Source: Candidatus Hydrogenedentota bacterium
GTDB lineage: Bacteria; Hydrogenedentota; Hydrogenedentia; Hydrogenedentales; SLHB01
Assembly (NCBI GenBank): GCA_012719295.1
Contig: JAAYAQ010000128.1
Coordinates: 1-46,921 of the forward strand
DNA: 46,921 bases
Reading direction: 5' to 3'
Shown: in pieces, positions 26,001 to 33,342 of the stretch
Numbering within the stretch: the stretch's first letter is position 1
Layout: the number at the start of each line of letters is the position of its first letter
The notes under the pieces: generated by a model
The model's input: only the letters and a program-made list of their open reading frames with translations
What the model was told of the DNA's origin: nothing
Databases searched by the model: none
Position numbers and translations under genes: made by a program

Positions 26001-26018
26001 TTGGCACAGGCCTTGCGT
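26001..26018 (+). promoter_or_regulatory. Sigma-54 (RpoN) -24/-12 promoter of the flg operon
   Basis: TTGGCAC-N5-TTGC: the invariant GG (26003-26004) and GC (26015-26016) are ten bases apart, as the RpoN consensus requires. Transcription would start near 26028, giving a leader of about 175 bases. RpoN control of rod, ring and hook genes is known in many bacteria. Confidence 0.7.
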
Positions 26019-26029
26019 TTCTTCCGTTG

Positions 26030-26046
26030 GCGGCAAACGATGCCGC
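26030..26046. promoter_or_regulatory. Inverted repeat overlapping the flg transcription start
   Basis: GCGGCA-N5-TGCCGC, a perfect 6-base stem starting about 2 bases after the predicted start site. It contains CGGCAA. Activator binding downstream of the start is known for flagellar regulators such as Vibrio FlrC, so this is a candidate activator or repressor site. Confidence 0.4.
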
Positions 26047-26202
26047 TGTGTGCCCCGTATCGCGGGTGGCCTGGCAGTTGGGAGCGGTGCCCAAGAACGT
26101 TCCTGATACCCAGTTGTTGCCAAACGCCGGCGCCAGGCCATCCCGGCGGTACACACGACCCGGACGAATGGGGAGCCCACAAGAGCGTGGGGGAGACGCA
26201 CG

Positions 26203-26961
26203 ATGATTCAGGGCCTGTATGCGGCCGCTTCGGGCATGCTCGGCATCGAGCGCCGTCAGGATGTGGTCGCCAACAACATCGCGAATGCCGCCACACCGGG
26301 ATTCCGCCGCCAGGTGGCCGTGAACGAAGGATTCAACGAGATCCTGCTCCGCAGCATGCGCCACCCGTTCCGGCTCGATGCGGAACGCGCCCCCGGCGGC
26401 GGTCAGAAGCTGGTCGAGACGTTCACGGACGTGCAATCGGGCAACGTCGTCGTTACCGAAGATCCCCTCAACATCGCCCTGCAAGGTCCCGGATTCATCG
26501 CGGTCGACACGCCTCACGGCGAACGCTTCACGCGCAACGGCAAGCTTGCCGTTGACGCCAATGGGCTCCTGAGCACCGCCGACGGATTCCAGGTCCAGGG
26601 CGTGAATGGCGGCGGCATTGACGTCAGCGGCGGCAACATCACCATTGATCAGGACGGCAACGTCTACAGCCAGGGCCTGTTCGTGTCCCAGATCCGGCTG
26701 GTTGAATTCGAAGATTCCCACATGCTCACGCGAACCGGCGCCAACCTCTACGCGGCCTCTGATGAGGCCATGCGCCGGTCCGCCCAGGCGATGGACACGC
26801 GCGTGCTCCACAAATCGCTCGAACTGTCCAATGTCCAGGTGCCGGCGGAGATGGTCCAGATGATGCTCGGCGCGCGCGTCTACGCCGCCAATCAGAAAGT
26901 CATCAACGCCATCGACGAATCCGTCGCCAGCCTGATTAACGAAGTGGCCATGCCCGTCTAG
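26203..26961 (+). CDS. flgF: Flagellar basal-body rod protein FlgF
   Basis: Proximal rod protein, 252 residues (E. coli FlgF 251). The N-terminal rod/hook motif 'GLYAAASGMLGIERRQDVVANNIANAATPGFRR' appears in order (4-36), and the C-terminal helix 'PAEMVQMMLGARVYAANQKVINA' pairs with it in the coiled-coil core of axial proteins. A GGGGGAG site is seven bases upstream of the ATG. First gene of the operon. The FlgF/FlgG distinction rests on order and length; the protein is more divergent than its FlgG neighbour. Confidence 0.9.
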   Translation: MIQGLYAAASGMLGIERRQDVVANNIANAATPGFRRQVAVNEGFNEILLRSMRHPFRLDAERAPGGGQKLVETFTDVQSGNVVVTEDPLNIALQGPGFIAVDTPHGERFTRNGKLAVDANGLLSTADGFQVQGVNGGGIDVSGGNITIDQDGNVYSQGLFVSQIRLVEFEDSHMLTRTGANLYAASDEAMRRSAQAMDTRVLHKSLELSNVQVPAEMVQMMLGARVYAANQKVINAIDESVASLINEVAMPV

Positions 26962-26978
26962 GGCCAGGAGGACTCCTG

Positions 26979-27770
26979 ATGATTCGCGCTATGTTCACCT
27001 CGGCGACGGGCATGATGGCGCAGCAATTGAATGTCGACACCATCGCCCACAACCTGGCCAACGTGAACACCACGGGGTTCAAGAAGAGCCGGGTCAATTT
27101 TCAGGATCTCCTCTACGAAACGCTGCAGCCGGCCGGGTCCGAGACGACCACCGGCGCGACCATCCCCGAGGGCGTCCAGGTGGGCCACGGCGTGCGCCCG
27201 GCCTCCATCGCCAAACTCTTCACGCAGGGCAACATGATCCAAACCGGCAACGAGCTCGATCTGGTCATCGAGGGCGACGGATTCTTCCAGATCGAACTGC
27301 CGGACGGCACCATCGCGTATACCCGCGATGGCAACTTCAAACTCAACAACGATGGCGCCATCCAGACCGTCGACGGGTTCGCGCTCGAGCCCGGCATCAC
27401 CATCCCCGAAGACCACGAGCAGATCACCGTCAATTCCGACGGCACGGTCTCGGTGAAGGTGCCGGGGCAGTCCGCCGAAACCAATGTCGGGCAGATCCAG
27501 CTCGCCCGGTTCATCAATCCGGCCGGACTGGATGCCCGCCTGGGACGCAACCTGCTGCTCGAGACCGAAGCTTCCGGTCCGCCCGTGCTGGGACAGCCCG
27601 GCGAAGAGGGCATCGGATTCCTGGAACAGGGGTTCCTGGAAAACTCCAACGTGCAGGTCGTCGAGGAGATCATCCAGCTCATCATCGCCCAGCGCGCGTA
27701 TGAAGCCAGTTCCAAAGTCGTCCAAACCTCCGACGAAATGCTGCAAACGGCCAACAATGTCCGACGCTGA
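26979..27770 (+). CDS. flgG: Flagellar distal rod protein FlgG
   Basis: Forms the distal rod that passes through the P and L rings. 263 residues (E. coli 260). Seen: 'MIRAMFTSATGMMAQQLNVDTIAHNLANVNTTGFKK' in order with the family's NxANxxTxGFK signature, the FlgG-type 'QTGNELDLVIEGDGFFQI', and the C-terminal 'EEIIQLIIAQRAYEASSKVVQT'. AGGAGG lies upstream of the ATG, 17 bases after flgF. Confidence 0.96.
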   Translation: MIRAMFTSATGMMAQQLNVDTIAHNLANVNTTGFKKSRVNFQDLLYETLQPAGSETTTGATIPEGVQVGHGVRPASIAKLFTQGNMIQTGNELDLVIEGDGFFQIELPDGTIAYTRDGNFKLNNDGAIQTVDGFALEPGITIPEDHEQITVNSDGTVSVKVPGQSAETNVGQIQLARFINPAGLDARLGRNLLLETEASGPPVLGQPGEEGIGFLEQGFLENSNVQVVEEIIQLIIAQRAYEASSKVVQTSDEMLQTANNVRR

Positions 27771-27789
27771 GCAGGGAGATTGACGCGCC

Positions 27790-28761
27790 ATGAACCGCGA
27801 AAGAACACCGCACAGTCTCTGGCACGGAGTCATCGCGGCTGCCGTTATGGTCCTCGCGGCCGCCGATGCGGCCGCGGTCAACGTGGTCACGCTGCGCGAA
27901 GAGGCCTTCGTGAAGGGGCCGCAGGTCGCACTCGGCGACGTGGCCGAGGTTCAGGGCGCGGAAGCGGACGCCATGGCCGCGATCGAGATCCTGCCCGCCG
28001 CGGCGCCGGGCAGCGTCAAACGCATCCACGCGTCGATGTTGCGCTCCCGCCTCGTAACCGCCGGTTTTCGCCCCGAGGACTTCGAAATCGCCGGCGCCGA
28101 AAGCGTCACGGCCACCACGCTCGCCATCGAGCTCTCCCGCGAAATGCTGGTCGACGATCTGCGCCGGTTTGTTGAGAACGAGATGCCCTGGGACGTTGCG
28201 GACGCCACGGTCGACATCGACCCGCCCCTCAACGGGCTCACCTTGCCCGAAGGCGACCTGACGCTCGAATGGAAGCCCGCCGCCATGTACCAATACCTGG
28301 GCAAGGGAACCATCCGAGGCGAGGCGGTAGTGGACGGACAGGTCCGCGAGGTCGTGTATTGCCAGGTCAACGTGCAGGCCTACGGCGATGTGGTCGTGGC
28401 ATCGAGCGACATCCCCCGCGGCGCGATCATCTCCCGCGGCGACCTGAGCGTGGCCAAACGCCCCCTGTCGACGATGCGCAACGGGTATTACGGGGATCCC
28501 GAGGAACTGATCGGCATGGTGGCCCGGAGCACCATCTTCCCGGACACGGTCCTCACGTCGCGTCACGTCATGCCCCGTCGCATTGTGAAGCGCAATCAGA
28601 TCGTTACGGTCGAGGTGCGGGCGGGTGCGCTGGTGGTGCGCGATCGCGCCCTGTCCATGAGCAACGCCGCTGCCGGCGATATGATCATCTGCCGGCGCAT
28701 GAACTCCAAGGAAGAATTCCAGGGCGTCGTCCGCGAGGACGGCATTGTCGAGGTGCACTAG
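27790..28761 (+). CDS. flgA: Flagellar P-ring assembly chaperone FlgA
   Basis: Periplasmic chaperone that helps FlgI form the P ring. 323 residues, longer than the enterobacterial protein (~219), with extra sequence in the N-terminal half. A signal peptide covers 1-33. The C-terminal SAF-type domain is clear: 'ASSDIPRGAIISRGDLSVAKRPL' (about 198-220), 'LIGMVARSTIFPDTVLTSRHV', then 'VKRNQIVTVEVRAGALVVRDRALSMSNAAAGD' in pieces. Followed by flgH and flgI, the ring proteins it serves. Confidence 0.92.
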   Translation: MNRERTPHSLWHGVIAAAVMVLAAADAAAVNVVTLREEAFVKGPQVALGDVAEVQGAEADAMAAIEILPAAAPGSVKRIHASMLRSRLVTAGFRPEDFEIAGAESVTATTLAIELSREMLVDDLRRFVENEMPWDVADATVDIDPPLNGLTLPEGDLTLEWKPAAMYQYLGKGTIRGEAVVDGQVREVVYCQVNVQAYGDVVVASSDIPRGAIISRGDLSVAKRPLSTMRNGYYGDPEELIGMVARSTIFPDTVLTSRHVMPRRIVKRNQIVTVEVRAGALVVRDRALSMSNAAAGDMIICRRMNSKEEFQGVVREDGIVEVH

Positions 28762-28778
28762 CGCCCGGGAGGAGCAGT

Positions 28779-29417
28779 GTGAGAATCTCGTATGCACTGG
28801 CGATTGTGCTTGCGGTGGCGTTGTCCGGCCCCGCCGGGGCCGATTCCCTCTTCTCGAAAGAGGTCGCCAAACGCGGGCCGGCGGTATCCAACAAGCACAC
28901 GCGCTTCGCGGAAGGCGACATCATCATCGTGCTCGTGCGCGAAAACATCGATGCCACCACCCAGTCCGACACCAACACCAAGAAGGAATCCGAGATCATC
29001 GCCGAGGCCCCCATCGGCGGCAACACGTTCCTGGTGGCCCCGAAACCCGACGGGCTCGGCCTTGTGAAACCCGAACGCCTGCCCGTGTGGGACATCAACG
29101 TCGAAAACGAGCACAAGGGCCAGGGCGATACCTCCCGCAGCAACAAGCTCACCACCACCATCTCGTGCACCGTGACCAAAGTCTACGATAACGGCAATCT
29201 CGAGATTCAGGGCAACAAACGCGTTACGGTGAACCGCGAAGATTCCACCATACTCGTCACGGGCACCGTCCGCGCCCGCGACGTGTCGCCCGAGAACACC
29301 GTGCCGTCGGATCGGGTGGCCAACGCGATTGTGGAACTCAAGGGGAAAGGCCCGCTCTGGAACAACCAGCGGCGCGGCCTCCTGACCAAGATCCTCGACT
29401 GGTTCTCTCCATTCTGA
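28779..29417 (+). CDS. flgH: Flagellar L-ring protein FlgH without lipobox
   Basis: Outer-membrane L-ring subunit, 212 residues. Family features: 'RFAEGDIIIVLVRENIDA' (the 'vGDilTVvl.E' region), 'KGQGDTSRSNKLTTTISCTVTKVYDNGNLEIQGNKRVTVN' in pieces, 'ILVTGTVRARDVSPENTVPSDRVANAIVE' in pieces and the ending 'LTKILDWFSPF'. Well-studied FlgH is a lipoprotein; here the N-terminus (hydrophobic 5-17, then 'SGPAGADSLF') has no cysteine, so signal peptidase I cleavage is predicted. The start is the GTG at 28779 (GGGAGGAG upstream); a GTG two bases earlier runs at once into a stop. Confidence 0.93.
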   Translation: MRISYALAIVLAVALSGPAGADSLFSKEVAKRGPAVSNKHTRFAEGDIIIVLVRENIDATTQSDTNTKKESEIIAEAPIGGNTFLVAPKPDGLGLVKPERLPVWDINVENEHKGQGDTSRSNKLTTTISCTVTKVYDNGNLEIQGNKRVTVNREDSTILVTGTVRARDVSPENTVPSDRVANAIVELKGKGPLWNNQRRGLLTKILDWFSPF

Positions 29418-29432
29418 CCGAAGGGTATGGCA

Positions 29433-30536
29433 ATGCGTCAACGAACGTTCTGGTTGCTGTGTGCATGCGCCCTGTGCTGCGGACTGCTTGTTCCGGCCTC
29501 GGCCGGCGCAAGCCGCATTAAAGACCTGTGCACCGTGCAGGGGGCCCAGGAAAACGCCCTGACCGGCGTCGGGCTCGTCGTCGGGCTGGCCGGCACCGGC
29601 GACGGTAACGATGATGCGCTGCGCCGCCAGCAGCGTCTGCTCGAACGCCTCGAAATCGACGTCGACCAGGTCGGCGGCCTCAATTCCGACAACATTGCCG
29701 TGGTGGTGGTCGATGCGATGTATCCCCCGTTCGCGAAACAGGGCACGCGGCTCGATGTCCGGGTGAACGCGCTCTACGACTGCGAAAGCCTGGAAGGCGG
29801 CACCCTGCTCCAGACCATGCTCTACGGGATCGACGGCGAGGTGTATGCCGTGGCCCAGGGGCCGCTGTCCGTCGGAGGCTTCAGCGCGCGCGGCGGCGGC
29901 GCGGGCGTCGCGCAAAACCACGTCACCGTAGCGCGCATCCCCATGGGGGCCACCATCGAGCGCGAGATTCCCTCCACCATCACCGACGGCGAGCGTGTGA
30001 CCCTCCAGTTGAAACGCCCCGATTTCATCACCGCCAACACGATCCAGATGGCGATCAACGCGCAGTTCAAGGAAGAGGTCGCCTCGGCCCTGGGACCGGG
30101 CACCATCAACGTGCGCATTCCGCGGGACCGCCAGCACGATTTGGTGGCGTTCATGGCGAGCGTGCAGAATATCAGCGTCGAACCCGATTTCCCGGCGCGC
30201 GTGGTGATTAACGAACGGACCGGCACGCTGGTCATCGGCGGCGACGTCGTCATCCGCCCGTGCCAGGTGGCCCACGGAAACCTGACCCTCGAAGTCGCCA
30301 CCACCCCGGTCGTCAGCCAGCCCGCGCCCTTTTCCGAGGGGGAGACGGTCGTCACGGGCGTGACCGATCTGCGCGTCACCCAGGATGCCGGCTACCTGAT
30401 GCCGGTCCAGGGCACGTCGGCCAGCGACGTCGCCATGGCGCTGAACGCCCTCAAGGTGACCCCGCGCGACATGATCTCGATCTTCCAGGCCTTGCGGGAA
30501 GCCGGCGCGCTCGATGCGGACGTGGAGATCATGTGA
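29433..30536 (+). CDS. flgI: Flagellar P-ring protein FlgI
   Basis: Forms the P ring in the peptidoglycan layer. 367 residues (E. coli 365) after a signal peptide of about 25. Family motifs: 'IKDLCTVQGAQENALTGVGLVVGLAGTGD' in pieces at the mature N-terminus, 'LDVRVNALYDCESLEGGTLLQT', 'LKRPDFITANTIQMAIN', 'RVVINERTGTLVIGGDVVIRPCQVAHGNLT' in pieces and the C-terminal 'ALNALKVTPRDMISIFQALREAGAL'. Two ATGs, 29427 and 29433, are in frame; AAGGG at 29421-29425 is seven bases from the second but only one base from the first, so the second is chosen. Its stop overlaps the flgJ start. Confidence 0.96.
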   Translation: MRQRTFWLLCACALCCGLLVPASAGASRIKDLCTVQGAQENALTGVGLVVGLAGTGDGNDDALRRQQRLLERLEIDVDQVGGLNSDNIAVVVVDAMYPPFAKQGTRLDVRVNALYDCESLEGGTLLQTMLYGIDGEVYAVAQGPLSVGGFSARGGGAGVAQNHVTVARIPMGATIEREIPSTITDGERVTLQLKRPDFITANTIQMAINAQFKEEVASALGPGTINVRIPRDRQHDLVAFMASVQNISVEPDFPARVVINERTGTLVIGGDVVIRPCQVAHGNLTLEVATTPVVSQPAPFSEGETVVTGVTDLRVTQDAGYLMPVQGTSASDVAMALNALKVTPRDMISIFQALREAGALDADVEIM

Positions 30537-30904
30537 TGCTCTACGTCAACCCGCTGGACGCCCCCCACGCGTTCGAGCATGGCCCGCTCGCGCAGGACGC
30601 CGCCCGGCGCCGCGTCGCCCTGCAGGAAATGGAGCAGTATTTTGCCCGCCTGCTCCTGCGCGAAATGCGCGCCACCATTCCCGAGGGTGGGCTCTTCCCA
30701 CGCAGCGCGCAACAGACCCACTTCGAAGAAATGCTCGACGACGCCCTCAGCGCCGAAATGGCTCAGAGCGGCCAATTGGGCCTTGCCAGAATGCTCGAAG
30801 AACAGCTCCGCATCGGCGAAATGCAGAAACAGCTCCAGCGAACCCCGTCTTCGGCCCCCGGGTCCATCCGCTCCGCCGCCGAGCCCGGATTGCCGGTCAA
30901 GTAA
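30536..30904 (+). CDS. flgJ: FlgJ-like rod-binding protein (no muramidase domain)
   Basis: 122 residues corresponding only to the N-terminal rod-binding half of enterobacterial FlgJ: 'ALQEMEQYFARLLLREMRATIPEGGLF' in pieces (about 28-55) and 'FEEMLDDALSAEMAQSGQLGLARMLEEQL' in pieces (63-92). The peptidoglycan-cleaving domain is absent, as in many non-enteric bacteria, so a separate lytic enzyme must open the wall for the rod. The ATG shares its A with the flgI TGA. Confidence 0.9.
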   Translation: MLYVNPLDAPHAFEHGPLAQDAARRRVALQEMEQYFARLLLREMRATIPEGGLFPRSAQQTHFEEMLDDALSAEMAQSGQLGLARMLEEQLRIGEMQKQLQRTPSSAPGSIRSAAEPGLPVK

Positions 30905-30948
30905 ACCCCGGTTCCTGCCGATAAACAGGGCATAATGAGGTGTTTGAA

Positions 30949-31458
30949 GTGAACACGCTGCTTGACAGACTCTGCGATGCCCTCGATGCCGAGCTCCTGC
31001 GCCAGGAGACCGTTCTGGCCATCTGCCGCAGGAAACGCGATGCGATTCGCGCATTGGATGTCGCGCCGCTGGAGGCGCACACCGCCGCCCTCGAGGCCGT
31101 TCTGCGGGAGACCTTCGAGGCCGAAGCCGAACGGCATGGCCTGTTCCGCGAGGCGCTTGCGCAGTTGGCCCTGCCGCAGGACAGGCAGACCCTGTCCCAG
31201 CTCATCGACGCCGTGTCCGAGCCCTGGAAAAGCCGCTTGAGTCACTTCCAGCGCCAGTTGAAGAAGACCCTCGAAGCTACGCAATCCGTCACCCGCGCCT
31301 ATGCCCGCGACCTCCGTCACTACCTGCGCCTCACCCGGGGCCAGTGCGCGCGGCTCGGGCTGGAATCCGGTGAACAGAAGGCGGGCCTCTATGGGCCGCG
31401 CGGGTTCAGGCCCGCCACGGCCGCCGTGTCTTCCTCGCTGGTGGACCAAAGGGGTTGA
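30949..31458 (+). CDS. flgN: FlgN-family flagellar export chaperone
   Basis: 169 residues, almost wholly alpha-helical with heptad-like Leu/Ala spacing, the build of FlgN chaperones, which protect the hook-filament junction proteins FlgK and FlgL before export. The match is to fold and position (between flgJ and flgL) more than to strong motifs. GTG at 30949 has GAGG eight bases upstream; another GTG at 30940 overlaps that site. The C-terminal ~35 residues ('GLYGPRGFRPATAAVSSSLVDQ') are Gly/Pro-rich and look flexible. Confidence 0.75.
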   Translation: MNTLLDRLCDALDAELLRQETVLAICRRKRDAIRALDVAPLEAHTAALEAVLRETFEAEAERHGLFREALAQLALPQDRQTLSQLIDAVSEPWKSRLSHFQRQLKKTLEATQSVTRAYARDLRHYLRLTRGQCARLGLESGEQKAGLYGPRGFRPATAAVSSSLVDQRG

Positions 31459-31464
31459 ACGACC

Positions 31465-32379
31465 ATGACCGCCCTGCGCGTCACCACCCAATTGCTCGTC
31501 GACCGGTCGGTACGCAACATCAACAATCAGACGAACCGGCTCCTCACGCTGCAGGAGCAACTGGCGACCGGTCTGCGCGTCAACCGCCCGTCGGATGACC
31601 CCATCGACGCGCGCCGCGCCGTCAGCATCCGGTCCCTGATCGGCAAGAACGAGCAATACCTCGCCAACATCTCCATGGTCAATTCCCCCGTCGCGGAGAC
31701 CAACACATCCATCGAGACCATCCTGAGCTCGTTCAACCGGGCCTGGGAACTGACCCTGCGCGGCGCCAACGGAACCAATGCGCAGAGCCAGCTGGATGCC
31801 CTGGCCCTCGAAATCGACCAGATCCTGGAAGGCATCTTCAGCACCGCCAACCACGAGACCAACGGCCGCTACCTCTTCGGCGGCACCCGTACGACCGCGC
31901 CTCCCTACGAAGCGGTACGCAACGCCGAAGGCGAAATCACCGCCGTGAACTTCGTCGGCAACACCGAGGCGGTGCGCGTCGCCATTTCCGACGTCCTTGA
32001 TCTCCAATACAACGAGACCGGCCCGGACGTCTTCTCCGAAACTCAGGACATCTTCCAGACACTCATCGATGTCCGCGACAACCTGCGCGCGGGCGATACG
32101 GGCGCGCTCGGCTCGGTCCGTCTGGAAGAAATGGAGACGGTGCGCGTCCAGTTGACCTCCGCGCTCGCCCGCGTCGGCAGCATTCAGAACCGGTTGGATC
32201 GCAGTGTCGAGGAGTTCGAGGAGTTCACGTTCCAGTTGCAGACCCAGTTGTCCGACGCCATCGATGCCGACTATGCGGAGGTGATTACGGAACTCAACGC
32301 CCAGACCAACGCGTTCCAGGCGGCCCTGTCCGCCGCGGCCCGGGCGATCCTGCCGAGTCTCCTCGACTACGTGGACTAG
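31465..32379 (+). CDS. flgL: Flagellar hook-filament junction protein FlgL
   Basis: 304 residues (E. coli 317). The N-terminal flagellin-like helix has 'LRVTTQLLVDRSVRNINNQTNRLLTLQEQLATGLRVNRPSDDP' in order, with the family's QeQlaTG..inrPSDDP signature, and 'NGRYLFGGTRTTAPPY' near 131-146 is typical of FlgL. The C-terminal helix ('YAEVITELNAQTNAFQAALSAAARAI') closes the core. It begins six bases after flgN; flgK, normally between them and required for the junction, is missing. Last gene of the operon; csrA or fliW, often next, are also absent. Confidence 0.95.
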   Translation: MTALRVTTQLLVDRSVRNINNQTNRLLTLQEQLATGLRVNRPSDDPIDARRAVSIRSLIGKNEQYLANISMVNSPVAETNTSIETILSSFNRAWELTLRGANGTNAQSQLDALALEIDQILEGIFSTANHETNGRYLFGGTRTTAPPYEAVRNAEGEITAVNFVGNTEAVRVAISDVLDLQYNETGPDVFSETQDIFQTLIDVRDNLRAGDTGALGSVRLEEMETVRVQLTSALARVGSIQNRLDRSVEEFEEFTFQLQTQLSDAIDADYAEVITELNAQTNAFQAALSAAARAILPSLLDYVD

Positions 32380-32383
32380 CCGT

Positions 32384-32737
32384 CTATCCGCCGCCCGTCT
32401 GTTCCGCCCCGTGCCGGTACGCGATCACGCGCACCTTTTCCAGCGTCACCAGGCCCTCCTGGATCATCGCATCCAGATCGGGCAGGAATGCCTCGATGCG
32501 TTCCGGATGATCCACAAGCTCTACCACAATGGGCAGATCTTCCGAGAGGCGCAGCACTTTTGCCGTGTGCATGCGGCTGTGCGCGCCAAAGCCCATGATG
32601 CCCCGCACGACCGTGGCGCCCGCCAGACCCTTCTCTCGGGCGCATTTCACGATAACCTCGTACAGGGGTTTTCCGTGATACTTGTCGCTTTCCCCGATGA
32701 AAATGCGAAGCAACTCGGCGTCTTCTTTCAGCTTCAT
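32384..32737 (-). CDS. DUF190 family protein, CrcB partner
   Basis: 117 residues, ferredoxin-like PII-related fold. Matches DUF190: 'EDAELLRIFIGESDKYHGKPLYEVIVKCAREKGLAGATVVRGIMGFG' in pieces, 'LSEDLPIVVELVDHPERIEAFLP' and 'VTLEKVRVIAY'. Family members are often encoded beside crcB and are presumed accessory or regulatory in fluoride export; the mechanism is unknown. Starts 13 bases after crcB and ends four bases from the convergent flgL stop. Confidence 0.9.
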   Translation of the reverse strand: MKLKEDAELLRIFIGESDKYHGKPLYEVIVKCAREKGLAGATVVRGIMGFGAHSRMHTAKVLRLSEDLPIVVELVDHPERIEAFLPDLDAMIQEGLVTLEKVRVIAYRHGAEQTGGG

Positions 32738-32750
32738 GCGGCGGCCCCCT

Positions 32751-33128
32751 CTATATCAGCGCACCCAGCGCCAGTCCGATAAAGAGCGCAACAAGCCCCA
32801 GAACGTTATGGGCGGCCAGGTTCCCTGCCGCGAGAAGGTACTCCCCGTCGCGCGCCATGGCGCCCGTTTCAAACGCAAAGGTCGAGAACGTCGTGAATGC
32901 CCCCACAAACCCCGTGAGAAGATACACCCGGCTTTCGGCCGCAAACGCGAGCCGCTTCTCCGTAATGGCCCAAATCAGGCCGAACACAAAACACCCCGCG
33001 ATGTTCACAACAAACGTGCCCCACGGAAACACGCCCCCCGACACGTTCTGTACCAGCCCCGCCAGGGCGTAGCGGGCAAGCGCGCCGCCTGCGCCGGCCA
33101 CACCAATGATCACTATCTTAAGACCCAT
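32751..33128 (-). CDS. crcB: Fluoride ion channel CrcB/Fluc
   Basis: 125 residues with four transmembrane helices, the usual size. Works as an antiparallel dimer that lets fluoride leave the cell. Visible: 'GAGGALARYALAG' (helix 1-2), 'FPWGTFVVNIAGCFVFGL' (conserved polar Asn) and 'LTGFVGAFTTFSTFAFE' (the TTFSTF segment with the fluoride-contacting Phe and the sodium site). The ATG at 33128 has GGAGG four bases away; upstream in-frame sequence is not Fluc-like. No fluoride riboswitch was found in the leader. Confidence 0.94.
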   Translation of the reverse strand: MGLKIVIIGVAGAGGALARYALAGLVQNVSGGVFPWGTFVVNIAGCFVFGLIWAITEKRLAFAAESRVYLLTGFVGAFTTFSTFAFETGAMARDGEYLLAAGNLAAHNVLGLVALFIGLALGALI

Positions 33129-33247
33129 GGTTCCTCCATTCCTGCAATACGGCACTGCACTCTCCGGCACGCGACCGGCGGCGCTATGGTACTCCCCGGC
33201 GGCCGGTATCTGAAACCTCCGCCTCGTCACCTCCGCCAAGTTCTCTG

Positions 33248-33276
33248 TTGAACGCGTCCGGGCAACCCGATAGAAT
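33248..33276 (+). promoter_or_regulatory. Promoter for the small lipoprotein gene
   Basis: TTGAAC (33248-33253), 17 bases, TAGAAT (33271-33276); transcription would begin near 33283, 60 bases before the GTG at 33343. Confidence 0.55.
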
Positions 33277-33298
33277 CAATGTCGAATATTAATGTCAA
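33270..33298 (-). promoter_or_regulatory. Promoter for crcB-DUF190, overlapping the opposite one
   Basis: On the minus strand a perfect TTGACA (33293-33298), 17 bases and TTCTAT (33270-33275). Its -10 lies on top of the plus-strand -10, so the two promoters would compete. The leader to crcB is about 135 bases. Confidence 0.4.
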
Positions 33299-33342
33299 TC
33301 TGCTCCGGATTCGCCTCAAAGGCAGTACAAGGAGATTCCACC

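Larger units (their letters stand above)
25870..26202. other. Regulatory intergenic region before the flagellar operon, 333 bases
   Basis: No gene. It holds a sigma-54 promoter (26001-26018), a small inverted repeat just after the predicted start, two CGGCAA hexamers (25900-25905 and 26031-26036) about 131 bases apart, and a direct repeat GTAAAC...GTAAAC near 25949-25968. The hexamers resemble core sites of NtrC-family flagellar activators. Confidence 0.55.

Noticed and set aside
28269-28778. Longer flgH frame beginning inside flgA
   Set aside because: The first 170 codons are a shadow of flgA with Arg/Gly-rich sequence; the signal peptide starts at the GTG at 28779.
33129-33300. Fluoride riboswitch upstream of crcB
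   Set aside because: No GGNGATG...CTGATG core could be found on the minus strand; the GGCGGAGG runs there do not fit the motif.
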